From assembly GCA_026874595.1 (NCBI GenBank), contig CM049309.1, positions 27,655,033 through 27,719,032 of the forward strand: a stretch of 64,000 nt of DNA. The letters run 5' to 3'. Each line of letters starts with the position of its first letter. Within the stretch, counting starts at the first letter, position 1. The notes below the pieces were generated by a model, which was not told the origin of the DNA, did no database searches, and saw only the letters and a list, made by a program, of their open reading frames with translations. Of the stretch, positions 32,638 through 43,777 are shown piece by piece. Source of the stretch: Sipunculus nudus. Lineage: Eukaryota > Annelida > Sipuncula > Golfingiida > Sipunculidae. Both the position numbers and the translations under genes were made by a program.

Positions 32638-32675
32638 TCTCGCGGGATCCATCATGCTGTATGATAAGGTAGAAT
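32638..32675 (-). repeat. DIRS-B inverted repeat, 5' side
   Basis: Exact partner of 27779-27816. Just inside (32612-32643) is the sequence complementary to 27613-27644. Confidence 0.9.
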
Positions 32676-33175
32676 CCTGGCCTCATGCAAGCACTATAGA
32701 TTACAACTGAATTACATCTAACATCAAACTCTGAAGAAAACATAGTAACCTTCATTCCAAAAGTCTATCAAATGCACAGTTCAACTTATACCCATTAAAT
32801 ATATACTATCAATCACAACTATTATACTGACCAACCAGGTTCATATAGGCCCTCTTTTTACAAGAACTGTTAATATGCTCAAAACTAATAAAACACTCAA
32901 GTGTATCAGAACTATAAAAGCCCAGACAACCAAATATATATCCATTATATATCTTAAAGGTATACCAGTATTAATTTAACAAAACCCGATTAAATTATGA
33001 AGCTTAAAGCTTATATAAACAAAAAAAAAAGATAGATAAATATGAAGTTCGACGTACATAATCAATGCTGAATCACAAATGAAGTAAACTACTTACACTT
33101 GCCTTGCAACGAGAGTAGGAAATAAAGATATCGACATGGTCATTCAAAAAAAAATACATGAAGCACAAAACATAC

Positions 33176-33472
33176 CTGCCCCAGGCAGAGCAAACATGGC
33201 GTCCCAACATATAAAATTGATCCATCACTGGCATCTATCTGTACCATGTTGCCCCATGCCGCTACATATCCGTATAACATAAAAGTCCACAAATTAAATA
33301 ATGTCCATGTCGATGATCTCACCACTGAAGCCTTGGATCTTCTGCAAGAACCTGCATAGTCTTGATACCTTCTGCTTGGCCTGGTGTTAAGCTTCCTGTC
33401 TCTACAGCTGGATGGCAGTGCTTCTTGAGTTTGTTTATTTGCAGTTCATCAATGATTGAAGGCACATTGAAT
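33176..33472 (-). other. Exon-like segments carried inside the LTR element
   Basis: 33472-33323 is an open, codon-like 150-base segment (SIIDELQINKLKKHCHPAVE, LTPGQAEGIKTMQVLAEDPR) followed by a donor-like GTGAGATC. 33261-33176 (AAWGNMVQIDASDGSILYVG, then CLLCLGQ) is preceded by TATGTAG and ends at CAG/GTATGT, a consensus splice donor. Both are on the element's strand. The reading phases of the two do not join, so they may be separate or damaged. Neither protein is recognised. They could be captured host-gene fragments or chance frames. Confidence 0.3.
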
Positions 33473-33864
33473 CTTCCATTTTTGTAGAAAATACATGAAT
33501 TATCTCAGTCCGATATTGCGGTTTTTTTTCTTGGTTGTCGATCACAGAGGTAAAGTTAAAAATAATATGATTAGCCATAATTGCAAGACTGGTTGACTTG
33601 ATATATAGAAACGTCCATTTTGCTTCCATGTCCATTCTCGTTTTCCATTCAATGGAGCCACGAATCTACATGCACCTTTTGTCTTCATTTTTATCTGATT
33701 TACTTGCCCTTATGGTTTTGATAGGGTCCGGTAAGTGGTGAACTTCCTGAAACTCCTCTCTTCTGAACATGGGAAGCGGGTTCGAGTGAGTAGTTCACTA
33801 ACCTGGACCTTTTGATTTGATTCGTTCCGTGGCATAGGTATGTGAAGCGGTGAACTTCTGAAAT

Positions 33865-33881
33865 CCCATCTCTGATCACCA
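33865..33881 (-). promoter_or_regulatory. Primer-binding site of the non-autonomous LTR element
   Basis: TGGTGATCAGAGATGGG on the minus strand, three bases (AAT) from the LTR end. Its presence here and a purine-rich AAGGGGTTAGG beside the left LTR give the element's minus orientation. Confidence 0.6.
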
Positions 33882-33884
33882 ATT

Positions 33885-34716
33885 TGTCAGGGGTTGCCGA
33901 CTCGCAGGTTCTCTCATGAAAACTTGAACTCCAGACAGACGTTAAGACGATGTTTAATCAATATATTAAAGCCGTACAGGTTCGCACCATGCACATACAC
34001 TAAAATATATTAAAACAGCAGGCTACTGGAGACTCGAGACTTGACACCTCCTGACCTTTTACAGTGCCATCCCAGTATACTTGTACATTCTAGAGGCGTG
34101 AGTGAGGACCTTAACGAAACAGGGGTTGCAAGGCTGGTGCTGATATCGCTATCTGGCCCAGTCAGAGTAAACGTGTGTTTCTTGTTAACGCTTAAAATGT
34201 ATATAATCCAAAAAATACTTTACGCCCAACAATAAATAATACCTTGCTAGATAGCTCACACATGACTTTATCAGTAATACTAATTGTGACGTGATCACGA
34301 ATTATAATTATCTTGTAATGTGAAATAAACTGAGATTATGCATGTGGATTTTAATTTATCAACTGAAAAATGATAAATAACTGGCAAATGAAATAAGGTA
34401 AGGTATCATGGCATATATATACATACAGAGAACAAAGAGGTCCACCTGATACTATATTATTCTTAGAAATATACATAAGGACTTGGTTGCTAATGAAGAA
34501 TATAATTTATCAGAAAACACTCTATCTCTCTCTATATATATATATCCATACGGGATATTGAGCAGGGGTCGAGGGGAAGCTATCAGCCTCATCGCGCAGT
34601 GGCTGGGCTGGGTGGCCCCTTACGCAATCAGATCGGAGAGACCAGAACTAATAGTCAATGGCTGGACATCAGTGTACGCCTAGACCTGTATATGTATAAG
34701 TGTGTACTCTGTAACA
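33885..34716 (-). repeat. 5' LTR of the non-autonomous LTR element (832 bp)
   Basis: Starts TGTCAGGGGTTGCC and ends GTGTACTCTGTAACA on the plus strand, followed by the ATGC target duplication. Confidence 0.9.
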
Positions 34717-34849
34717 ATGCACATAGAATTATAATTATGCGAAATAGAGTTTCACAACTACTGTCAGACTACTGTCATTCTAACACTCCCTCTATAGGTT
34801 AAAGTAATGAATTGATGCATGTGTATTATTTGAAAGTCATTTATTTTAT

Positions 34850-37145
34850 TTATTAGCGCACCTGTGAGCTTATGCGATGATGTCCGTACGTTAATCATTA
34901 CTAACTCAAATACAGCAGGAGCTACCATCGCCAATATTTTTGCAAAAAAAATCAGTCATTTAAAAACTCTTTCAGATTTTGCTTATTTTTTGCTATCTGC
35001 ATTTACTTAGATTTTATAGGGAAAAAGGTAAGAAAAATCTTCTTCTCTGAAACTGTCCAGCCAAATGGTTCAATATTTCACAGAAAAAATCTCTGAAACC
35101 ATCTCTCTCAAGTTCACAGGAAGCTGAGCTTAGTCATTTGGTCAAAAAGGGATACTAAAATTACCTTATCAGAAACGGCTGGAGCTATCACAACCAAAAT
35201 TTATGCAAATGTTGGTCACATGAATCATATTGGTAATTGAGGTAGGGGGCCGAGCACCCGAAAGCTTGTGTAGAAGAACCTACACACAGGTAGTCTTTTT
35301 GAAAAGGTGTCAACCATTTACATTACTTTTTATTGGTAATTTAGGTATTGGTGGCGCCACTTGCATCAACTTTCTTTCTTCAGGGGTCATCGCTTATCAG
35401 TACATTAACCCACAATTCCTCAGGAATAGCAGGAAATAGCATCTAGAAATTTCATGCAAATATCAGTCACATGTCAAAAGCTGTAGGATTGAGCTTTTGG
35501 TGGCGCAAATGGGGGAAAAGCTAAAAACAATTTTAAAAATCTTCTCCGGAACTGTCCAGCCAAATTATTCAATATTTCACAGAAATAATACAGGAAAAAA
35601 ACCCTTCTCTAGTTTGTTCGAATGGTTTTAGTTCGGTGAATTTTGCCCATGTTACAGAAAGCTGAACCAGTCATTTAGCGGAAATAAAACATTCTAAAAT
35701 TACAATTTCAGAAACAACTGGAGCTATCATCACCAAATGTTAATGCAAATTTTGGTCAAATGAGTCATATTTGAAATTGAGGTATTGGTGGCGCCACCTG
35801 CATCAACCTCTTTTGTATGGGGGTCATCAGTCATCAGTACATTCACCCATAATTTCTCAGGAACAGCAGAAACTAGCATCCCCAAATTTTGTGCAAAAAC
35901 AGTCACATGTCAAATGTTGTGAGATTAAGCTTTTTGTCGCACCATCTGCATCGACTAACATTTTATGGGGGAAACGCTTGAAATCCTTTGAAAAGTTTCT
36001 TCTACCAAAATCCTTTGGCCACATTGTTCAATATTTAATAGAAATTATTCCAGAGATAAGCTCTCTCAAGTTTGTTCAAATGGTGACTTTTGGCAGTGTA
36101 ACAGGAATTTGAACTTAGGCAAAATACGTATACTTACATAACACTTTCAGAAATGACAGGAGCTGGCAGCAACAAGTATTGGGCAAATGTTGGCCACATG
36201 ACTCATATTTGAAATTGAGGTTTTCATGGCCTGTTTTTTACAATCAAAACCTCGTAATTTTAGTCTCTTTCAGCTTAAAAATGTTTTATGATGAAACTGT
36301 ATTGCTGAATGGTTTAATTGTTTTCCTAGGGTAAGGTTCTCTCAATTGTGAAAGAATAGACTGGGTTCACTGAATTTTTTAGAAACATAGTAAGCTGAAG
36401 TTGGTAATGTTGCCATTAGTAAGCCTGTTTCCAACTGAGAGCTGCAACAGTTTTCTTCTGCAAAACTGTTGTTGCGGCTTTTGTAACATTGCACAAAATG
36501 ATTCTTAAGATGGCCTTTGTCCAAGTTTACTTCAATTATTTTGGCAGAATTATTGGACCTTTAAAAATAAAAGGACTTGGAGATACTTGGTAAACAAAGC
36601 TAGTAGATTTACTGTACCAACAAACTGAGTTTTGGGGATGTATAAGCATAGTTGTAGAGGCAACATAAATGAATAGTGTCCATATCCAGCTTTTGATCCA
36701 CAGTGACACCTCAAACAATAAATACATGTCATATGGTTTAATAGATATGTGTACGATAAATCTATGAATAAATTTGCCATAATACTGCCAACTATTTCAG
36801 ATTTAGCAACAAGCCAAGTTTCAGTCTGGATCTATTTATAGCTTTGGCAGACTGCCAGCTGTATCAGATTTTGATGAGTTCACTCAGTAAATCCAGGGAC
36901 AGGTCAAGAGTTCACTTAGTACAGTAGCTGCAGCTTGCAATTAGCTAAGCTTAAATTGGGGCCCAATGCAGTTTAATGTATCGGCCTGAAATTTTGGCCT
37001 GCCCATGCATCTTTGATGGCTTTCTCATACTGAAAACTGGTATCGTCTTCTACAATGATTATTGCACAGTGTATATCCCTGCTTATAACTCAGAAGGGAT
37101 TTGATATATCAGCCTGGAATTTTGCATATCGACCTCTGGCATTAC
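34850..37145 (+). repeat. Non-coding dispersed repeat, family I, copy B
   Basis: Second copy of the repeat at 2345-4750, same orientation. Opens near GCGATGATGTCCGTACG and ends near TTTGATATATCAGCCTGG / CATATCGACC. Contains three rounds of GGAGCTATCA...GGTATTGGTGGCGCCA text. Interrupted at 35245-35331 by the mini-element. No coding potential. Confidence 0.7.
35245..35331 (+). repeat. 87-bp dispersed mini-element, copy 2, with target duplication
   Basis: Near-identical to the reverse complement of 13422-13507. Flanked by ATTGGTAATTGAGGTA (35229-35244) and ATTGGTAATTTAGGTA (35332-35347), a 16-bp duplication with one mismatch; other copies of the host repeat (2.78 kb, 35.77 kb) lack both the insert and the duplication. 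It ends in a T-rich ACTTTTT. This is the signature of LINE-style retroposition of a small sequence. The source is not recognised. Confidence 0.75.
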
Positions 37146-38130
37146 GACCGGATTACTGGAGCCAGTGTCTTTACATCTAAGTCTGAGGAATGCATTATAA
37201 GGCCTTAAAAAAATGCAAATATTTTTGTTATTTCTGACAACGCTTCATGGCCTACAGGGTCACTGTCAATCAACATAAACCAGACCAATCGTTAGCATTT
37301 TCTTGGTAATTTCTAATAATACCAAACATGAGCGAGAAAAGTTCCGTTTTAACCAAGCACATTGGTAAACCCCTCGGCATGTTTGTTGAATTTATGACCA
37401 CATGAACACAAGCATGGATAGCACAGGTTACAGGATGCAGGCAGCTTGCAGACGTTACAGGAAATGACCCGTGTCCTGTTTGGGTTGTGAGCTCACATGT
37501 ATACTATTGTGTAAATTTCTTAGCATAATATTGAGATTATGGGCCGTTTACCACAATATGAATGCAACCTGATGCAAGACCACTGCGATACATTCCTCGA
37601 AAATACTTGTATTAGACTCGAGTAGGCTTACCAGCCCAATTATCTGAATGCCTACGAGTCTGGCTGTCACGGCTACTCGGTCCCTAGTAACATTCTAAAC
37701 ATAAAGATTGTTCTGTACTCTTTAGTTCTGTAGTGTATGAAAATTTTCCCAGTCTAGGTGATTTTATAAAGGTTGTAATATTTTATAAATTTATCTATTT
37801 ACGATATAGATTTACACAAAATGCTTCTTAGCCAATAAATGTACAAAACATTCCGTTTTTAATACTGCCTAAATTTGCTGCCTACATTGAATAGAAATCT
37901 TTACTGATAAAAATTCAGCGTAAACTGAACGATGATCAAAATATAATTTGTAAAATAAATCACAATGTCAAATCTGAACATTGTTATAAAAAGTACTAAT
38001 ATGGGTTATAAAAAGCTGGAATGCTGGAATATATTTACGCACACTGAGACAGTCCTGGGACCCTTATTATAGGTCCTATGTTGATGCAGATTGTTTTGTT
38101 CTTTTGTTTGCATTTTGCCTTATTTTGCCC

Positions 38131-38185
<55 letters not shown>
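38131..38185. repeat. (AT)n microsatellite
   Basis: About 55 bases of nearly pure AT alternation. Confidence 0.95.
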
Positions 38186-38191
<6 letters not shown>

Positions 38192-38924
38192 CCTGGAAAA
38201 AGTAGGCTGCATGTTAGTTATTTTTTTTTGCATTACATGATTTTATGAGGGACTTTGTTTTATTTTTAGATCTAAGCAGTCAATGTTTGATCAGGTTGTG
38301 TACAGGCATTGTCAATACCATAAAAGAAGTAAAAGTTTATTTCTCATGCATGCACTATAATATCTCTGTGATCATGCAATGTTTTTTTTCTTTACTGGAG
38401 TTTTTTTACTGACATACATATCTCAAATTAGCAAACTGTACAATATTAAAGAAGATTTATCCCTGAACTACCTATATTCTATCAACATTTTCTGAGGATT
38501 TTTTAGTGGTAACTAGCTATTAGATATCGAAAAAATTCCTGCATGAATTCAATAATTCTTGCTTTTACAGTTTTATCATATGGGAACAATTCAAAAGTGA
38601 GCTATGGGTCCTTGAGCCCTTAATTGTTTTATTTTTCCATTTTGAATTATGTGTTAATAAATAACAACATTCATGGTCACAATAGTATGATAGTTAAATG
38701 CTGGGATGGGAGGGAACAGATATGATCGCCCACAAGGTACACACATAAACTGTTCCGTATCAGTAACATAGCGAGAAAGACACCAGTACAGATTGTGACA
38801 GCCAGCTCACTGCTTCAGGCAAGGGCTACTGACATAGAACATTAATCAAGTCTGGGAGGACTGACCAAGCAACAGGAGGTGAAATCAGATCCCCTGCTCA
38901 AGTTGAGCCAAAATTCTGGGGTTA

Positions 38925-39130
38925 TTTACCGGACTGTATACGCTGGAGTGTGACAGCGCCTTTACGACGGATTGCTAATCCGCCGCGACAGGGCCATTTA
39001 GTGTGGCTTGTCATTGGGAGTGTTCGCGTAGAGAGCTGTCATAACTCCGTTAAGGACAAATGTTAAGTAACCTTAGGCTACAGCTAAAAACAAACAAGCG
39101 TGTCAGGGCGTTTGTTATAGCATACTGGTA
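38925..39130 (+). repeat. Block sharing its end with the CGTA-rich repeat
   Basis: Begins GGGGTTATTTACCGGACTG and GTATACGCTGG; the reverse complement of 16280-16305 reads GGTTATTTACCAGACTGATA then CGCTG. More CpG-rich than its surroundings. Possibly another member of the same family, or only a shared terminus. Confidence 0.45.
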
Positions 39131-39379
39131 TTTGTATACATTCTCCCAAACATAACTCATAGTGATATTACATAGTGGGAAACACTCAAAATGGCAATAA
39201 GACATGACACAATCTCATTTAGCATACAAATGAGTAAAAAGAAAAAATGTAAAATTAAAACCCTTGAAACAAAAATAAAAGATTTTCAAGAGGGACAAGA
39301 AAGAGCCAGTCAAACAGAAATAGATAAATTGAAAAAAAGAATGAGAAGAAACTTTGGAAGAGAAAACTAAAGGAGCAGG

Positions 39380-40937
39380 TCTAGATGGTTTGAACAAGGA
39401 GAGAAACCTACAAAATATTTTCTTAATTTAGAAAAAAGAAAGTACAATAGAAAAGTTATTAATAAATTGAAATTGAATGATGGATCTGTTATTTCTGATC
39501 CTGAAATTATTCTTAAAGAACAGAAGAAATTTTATGAAAATCTTTATCAAACTAAGGTAAAAGAAAATTATATTACTGATTTTTTCCCCCTGAACTTAGG
39601 TCTAATGAGAAACTGACAGAACAGGAGAAAAACATATGTGACCAGCAAGTAGAGGAAAGTGAAATCTTTGAAATCCTCAAAAGCTTCTCTAATAAAAAAT
39701 CACCAGGTTTGGATGGAATACCAGCAGAGTTTTACAAATTCTTTGGCAAGACCTTTAAAAAGTCCTATCAGAGGCAATTTTATAAAGCTTAAAAGAAGGA
39801 TATTAGGTATTTCACAGTCATATGGAGTAATTACTCTTTTACCTAAAAAAGATAAGAACCTTCAAGAATTGAAAAACTGGCGCCCAATAAAATTATTGAA
39901 CACAGATTATAAATTAATTTCTAAATGTCTAGTTGATAGAATAAAAAAAGTATTGCCTAAACTTATAAATGAAGATTAAACAGGGTTTATGAAAGGACGA
40001 TACATTGGAGAAAATATAAATAATTACGGCAATAAATGGAGCAAATGTGCAAGATGCTGAAGGATATTTAGTATCAGTCGATTTTGAGAAAGCGTTTGAC
40101 TGGTTGGAATGGCCATTTATTTGGAAAACCTTAAAATATTTTAATTTTGGGGAAAACATGCAGAAATGGATAAAAATATTATATCACAATGCGAAAATGT
40201 GTATTACAAATAATGGATGGTGCACGGAGTTCTTTAAGCCATCAAGGGGTGTAAGACAAGGATGCCCCTTGTCACCATATTTATTTATTTTATGTGCTGA
40301 ATTACTTGCAAAAAGAATTAGAACAGATAGAAAGATTCATGGTCTAAATATAAATGAGTATGAGTTTAAGATAATACAATATGCAGAAGATACCGTACTA
40401 TTATTCTCAGGTGTTCAAAGTATATTTGAATCAGCAAAGCTACTGGAACTATTTTTTGAAAATTCAGGGTTACAAATAAATGCAAATAAAACTGTGGTTA
40501 TGCCTTTAGCAAACAATATACTTGAGGTCAACAGAGCCAACAGATTAATTTCAGAAGCAAACCTAAAATGGTCAGATGAACCTGTAACTGTGCTTGGTAT
40601 ATCTGCGAGACCATCACTCCATTATTTAACAGAAGATAATTACCAACATAGATTAGATAAAATAAAAAGGATTTTGGAGTCATGGTCAAGGAGGAGTATT
40701 ACAACAGTAGGGAAAATCATAGTTTTAAAAAGTCATTCATCACAAATAACATATCTACTTTCAGTCCTACCCACACCACCTCATAGTTATTTAAAAGAAC
40801 TAGAAAAAATAATTTATAAATTTATTTGGTCTAGCAAACCAGACAGAATAAAGCGCGAAACATTAATAGCACCTTATAATAAGGGAGGGCTTAACATGAT
40901 TCATGTATACAATCTCACAATAAAGCATTCAAAATAA
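39380..40937 (+). pseudogene. LINE-2 reverse transcriptase
   Basis: Linker and early RT: SRWFEQGEKPTKYFLNLEKR (39380-39440), KKSPGLDGIPAEFYKFFGK, LPKKDKNLQELKNWRPIKLL and LISKCLVDRIKKVLPKLINE (39659-39979), followed by a stop where the expected Gln lies. Then SVDFEKAFDWLEWPFIWKTL with the catalytic Asp, GVRQGCPLSPYLFILCAELL, and IIQYAEDTVLLFSG, in which the YADD catalytic box reads YAED, and SGLQINANKTVV (40047-40937, 296 open codons). Stops, frameshifts and the loss of a catalytic Asp make it dead. Confidence 0.85.
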
Positions 40938-41994
40938 GTTGGGTACAAAGACTACTGAAGAAAGATAAAAATAATACATGGATAAGATATATACTAAACA
41001 TTTTCCCATTAAAGGCCGACATATTTAAATGCAATTTGAATCACAGAGACTTGGAAAATTGCATTTATGTGAATGATCCATTCTGGAAGGACGTGCTTAT
41101 AGAATGGTGTAATTTCAACTATTTTAAACCAACGGACAGAGAGGAAATATTAGGCCAATTTTTGTGGTACAACTCCTACATAAAAATTGAAAACAGAGTA
41201 TCCAGTATTTAAAGGACATATTGTGTTATGAAAATGGGAGATTATAATTTTTAAAATATGAAGATTTATGTATAAAGACAAAGACACACATTAATATGCT
41301 GATTTATCAAGGATTAATAGATGCCATACCTAAGGAATGGAAGTCGGTTTTAGAAAAAAACGATGATAGGGACAGTGTTTTACAACCAAATATAGATAGG
41401 TTTTTAAGCATGAAGAGAGTCACAAAACAATTTTACTGTCAGCTGATACCAAAGTTTATTTAATCCCAGAAAAACCAATAAGAAATTGGTGTGAAGACTT
41501 AAGTATCCAAAACTCCGACATAGTATTACATGCTTACACTGATCTCAGAAAGGAAACAAATTCTGTACAATTGCGAACGTTTCAATATAAGGAATTAAGC
41601 AGAACTCTTTATTTTAGATACTCAGCTTGTTTATATGAAAATTAATAATGATGCAAGATGTACTTTCTGTAAAGCTGAAAGGGAAACATACACACATTTA
41701 TTCTGGACATGTATTTTCTCTAAAAATATATGGAGGGAATTAAATGATTGGATTATTGTAAATGCAAACTATTTACAAACCTTCAATTTTGAGGCTGTCG
41801 ATATACTTTTAGGAAAGCATAAAGGTAAACTGGGAAGTATTGTATTATGTGTTAAGAGATATATATACTTTTGTCGATGCAGACAGGTTAAACCAAGATT
41901 AAGAGCTGCAATGTTGTATGTAAAGCAAGTTATGGATATAGAAAGATGTATAGCATATAAAAATGAAAACATTCTTGATCATGAAAATAAATAG
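40938..41994 (+). pseudogene. LINE-2 ORF2 C-terminal region with zinc knuckle
   Basis: Fragmented frames after RT: about 40930-41210 (WIRYILNIFPLKADIFKCNL), 41260-41350 (HINMLIYQGLIDAIPKEWKS) and 41635-41994, where CTFCKAERETYTHLFWTC gives the CX2CX8HX4C knuckle typical of the end of L1-type ORF2. Many stops. 41994 is the last codon of the recognisable ORF2. Confidence 0.75.
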
Positions 41995-42000
41995 CAAGGT

Positions 42001-42659
42001 TTAGCTCATATTATACAAAAATGTTGACCCACATAAAAGGTAGGGTAACATTTTAATTTTTTTTTATACAAACAAGTACAGCGTAGAGAGTAAAATAAAC
42101 TAGATAAATGTATAGATTAATATAAATTGAGGAAGATAAGTAAAACTGTATACTTTTATATGATTATTTAGTTTACATAATTACTTTTTTGTCAAATTAT
42201 ATTGAGCAAACTGTTAGATGAATTTTTTACAAGGGTAAAGATGGAATACATATATTGTGGAAAAATATGTATGTTCTTAGTTCTTCTGATGAACTATACC
42301 TATATCTATGCAGATACTGTTAGGTGATTTATATATATAGCATTAGGCCTACATATTTTGTAACAACACATTGGAACAGGTTGTATGTCACTGGGTAATT
42401 AATTATGTAAATATGTAAAAAAAAGCTGACTGGATAATTTTTTGGTCAATCATAAGATATGTAAGGTGTTTATACAGATATACTTTTTTCTATATTTTTT
42501 TGACAGACTACATATCTGGTAGGATTCAGTTTATGTATTATGCTGTTTTCTATGTGTGGAGATGGGATTTTAACAATCCAGAAAGTAAACCTGAGACAGG
42601 CAACACTAAATTTTAAAGTGTTAGTAATAGTAGAATCCCTGAAATTACTGGATAATCAG
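42001..42659. other. AT-rich sequence after LINE-2
   Basis: Possibly the LINE 3' untranslated region; nothing diagnostic. Confidence 0.4.
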
Positions 42660-43200
42660 ATAGGTCCAACAAACTGACCTACACACGTCTGTGTCCGCTG
42701 GAATATTCTCTCGCCTCTATCTCTCGGCTCTAAAACACAGCACCCTATTTATAACCTCTCGCCCCAAGCCGAGAATTTTCGACTTCTCGAACCATCTAAA
42801 GAATCTAATACAGTACACATGTTCAAAGAACATACCAGAACGCTGTGTATCTAGGGTTCAACCAATGCGGATTAAACCGAGCCTGCAACATCCGGCAAGG
42901 CGAGGTTGCTACAACACGAGCTACGCGTGGCACACAAACAAAATGCCAACAACACATGGAACATCCGTGTGCACAATAAAACATTCATCTGTAAGACCGG
43001 TGCACACAATAAAAGGGGCCTTGACCTCCACAAGAAGGCTCACCCGCGCGCGTTTCCACGTGCATGGAAAAGGGACACATGATTTACATTCTGCGATTTT
43101 TCCGTGCGCGGAAACAGGCGCTGAAATATTGCGCATCGCACTATGTTGATTTCACCGCGCGCGTTTTCGCTTACATGGAAAAGGGGCCTTACGCTTTCTA
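42660..43200 (-). promoter_or_regulatory. Candidate promoter or solo LTR
   Basis: CpG-rich block in AT-rich DNA. On the minus strand it reads through repeated modules (CCCTTTTCCATG...AAACGCGCGCG at about 43190-43150 and 43080-43040, a partial one near 43105), then AGAGGTTATAAATAGGGTGC (TATA-like, about 42755) and a transcribed-looking stretch ending TCAGTTTGTTGGACC. Layout resembles U3 enhancers, TATA box and R of an LTR, but no partner LTR or target duplication was found. The 152-codon frame 42691-43149 has no recognisable motif. Confidence 0.4.
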
Positions 43201-43382
43201 ATGGGTTTAATTTTATTTTGATGCGTCAAAATTATTTAAAAGGGAATTAATTTATTTAGAATATTACATTTCTAAACATGGCACTAAGGATGACTCCTTG
43301 ATTTAGAACAGTGAAGTGGAAAGAGCTTTACAAATTAAGGAAGTAATTCAAACGTTAATATGTTTCACATTACATTTGGTGC

Positions 43383-43398
43383 GGGGGGGGGGGGGGGG
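43383..43398. repeat. Poly-G tract (16 bases)
   Basis: Followed by GATATGAAAATTAATGTACA and TTACAGCAG, similar to the text after the G run at 22394-22407. Confidence 0.95.
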
Positions 43399-43777
43399 TT
43401 GATATGAAAATTAATGTACACTTGTTACAGCAGACTGCTTTCGCAGTCACTTATAGCATGGTATGACCATTTTATTATTGGTTCGTCTGAACTGATTCTG
43501 TCTTAGTATTAAGAACACCGGAGATATGAAGAATTTATCACAAATAGGGATTCAAGCGCCTGTGATTACACAGTTAAGTCTTTCTTGCAAACCCTTTGTA
43601 CAGCTGATTGGCAGAACAATGGTTACCGAATTGGAACGATCATGTTAGTTAAGCTTTATTTAGTGCGGTCTGCTTTTGGATTGGGGACCGCGCGTACATG
43701 ACAGTGTCCGATCGAGAGCACTGGAGGTATAGGGCTATTTCCGATCATGTATATTTCAACGCGGCTTTTTTCCCCAT

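Larger units (their letters stand above)
27571..32675 (-). mobile_element. DIRS-like tyrosine-recombinase retrotransposon (DIRS-B), nested in the LTR element
   Basis: Minus-strand element, same plan as DIRS-A: inverted repeat (32675-32638), gag, RT, RNase H, methyltransferase, tyrosine recombinase, inverted repeat (27816-27779) and a terminal extension (27780-27571). 27613-27644 is exactly complementary to 32612-32643 inside the other end. It splits the interior of the LTR element at 27570/32676; no target duplication is evident, as expected. The proteins differ clearly from DIRS-A. Frameshifts in gag, RT and recombinase, but the RT C-terminal/RNase H/methyltransferase frame is open for 492 codons. 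Confidence 0.88.
26251..34716 (-). mobile_element. Non-autonomous LTR element with ~830-bp LTRs, interrupted by a DIRS element
   Basis: 26251-27080 and 33885-34716 are long direct repeats, both starting TGTCAGG and ending TGTAACA, the standard TG...CA. The 4-bp flanks ATGC (26247-26250 and 34717-34720) are a target duplication. The primer-binding site next to the right LTR (TGGTGATCAGAGATGGG on the minus strand) sets the orientation. The interior (27081-27570 plus 32676-33884, about 1.7 kb once the nested DIRS is set aside) shows no gag or pol, so it resembles a large non-autonomous LTR derivative. It carries exon-like segments at 33.18-33.47 kb. Confidence 0.88.
37146..39189. other. Non-coding stretch between the family I repeat and LINE-2
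   Basis: AT-rich, with an AT microsatellite and a CG-containing block described separately. No gene seen. Confidence 0.5.
39190..41994 (+). mobile_element. 5'-truncated L1-like LINE (LINE-2)
   Basis: Plus-strand remnant of ORF2 from the linker before RT to the C-terminal zinc knuckle; no endonuclease or ORF1 is present, so it is truncated at the 5' end as is usual for LINEs. The 3' untranslated region may continue past 41994 (AT-rich to about 42.6 kb); no clear poly(A) tail or target duplication found. Confidence 0.85.
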
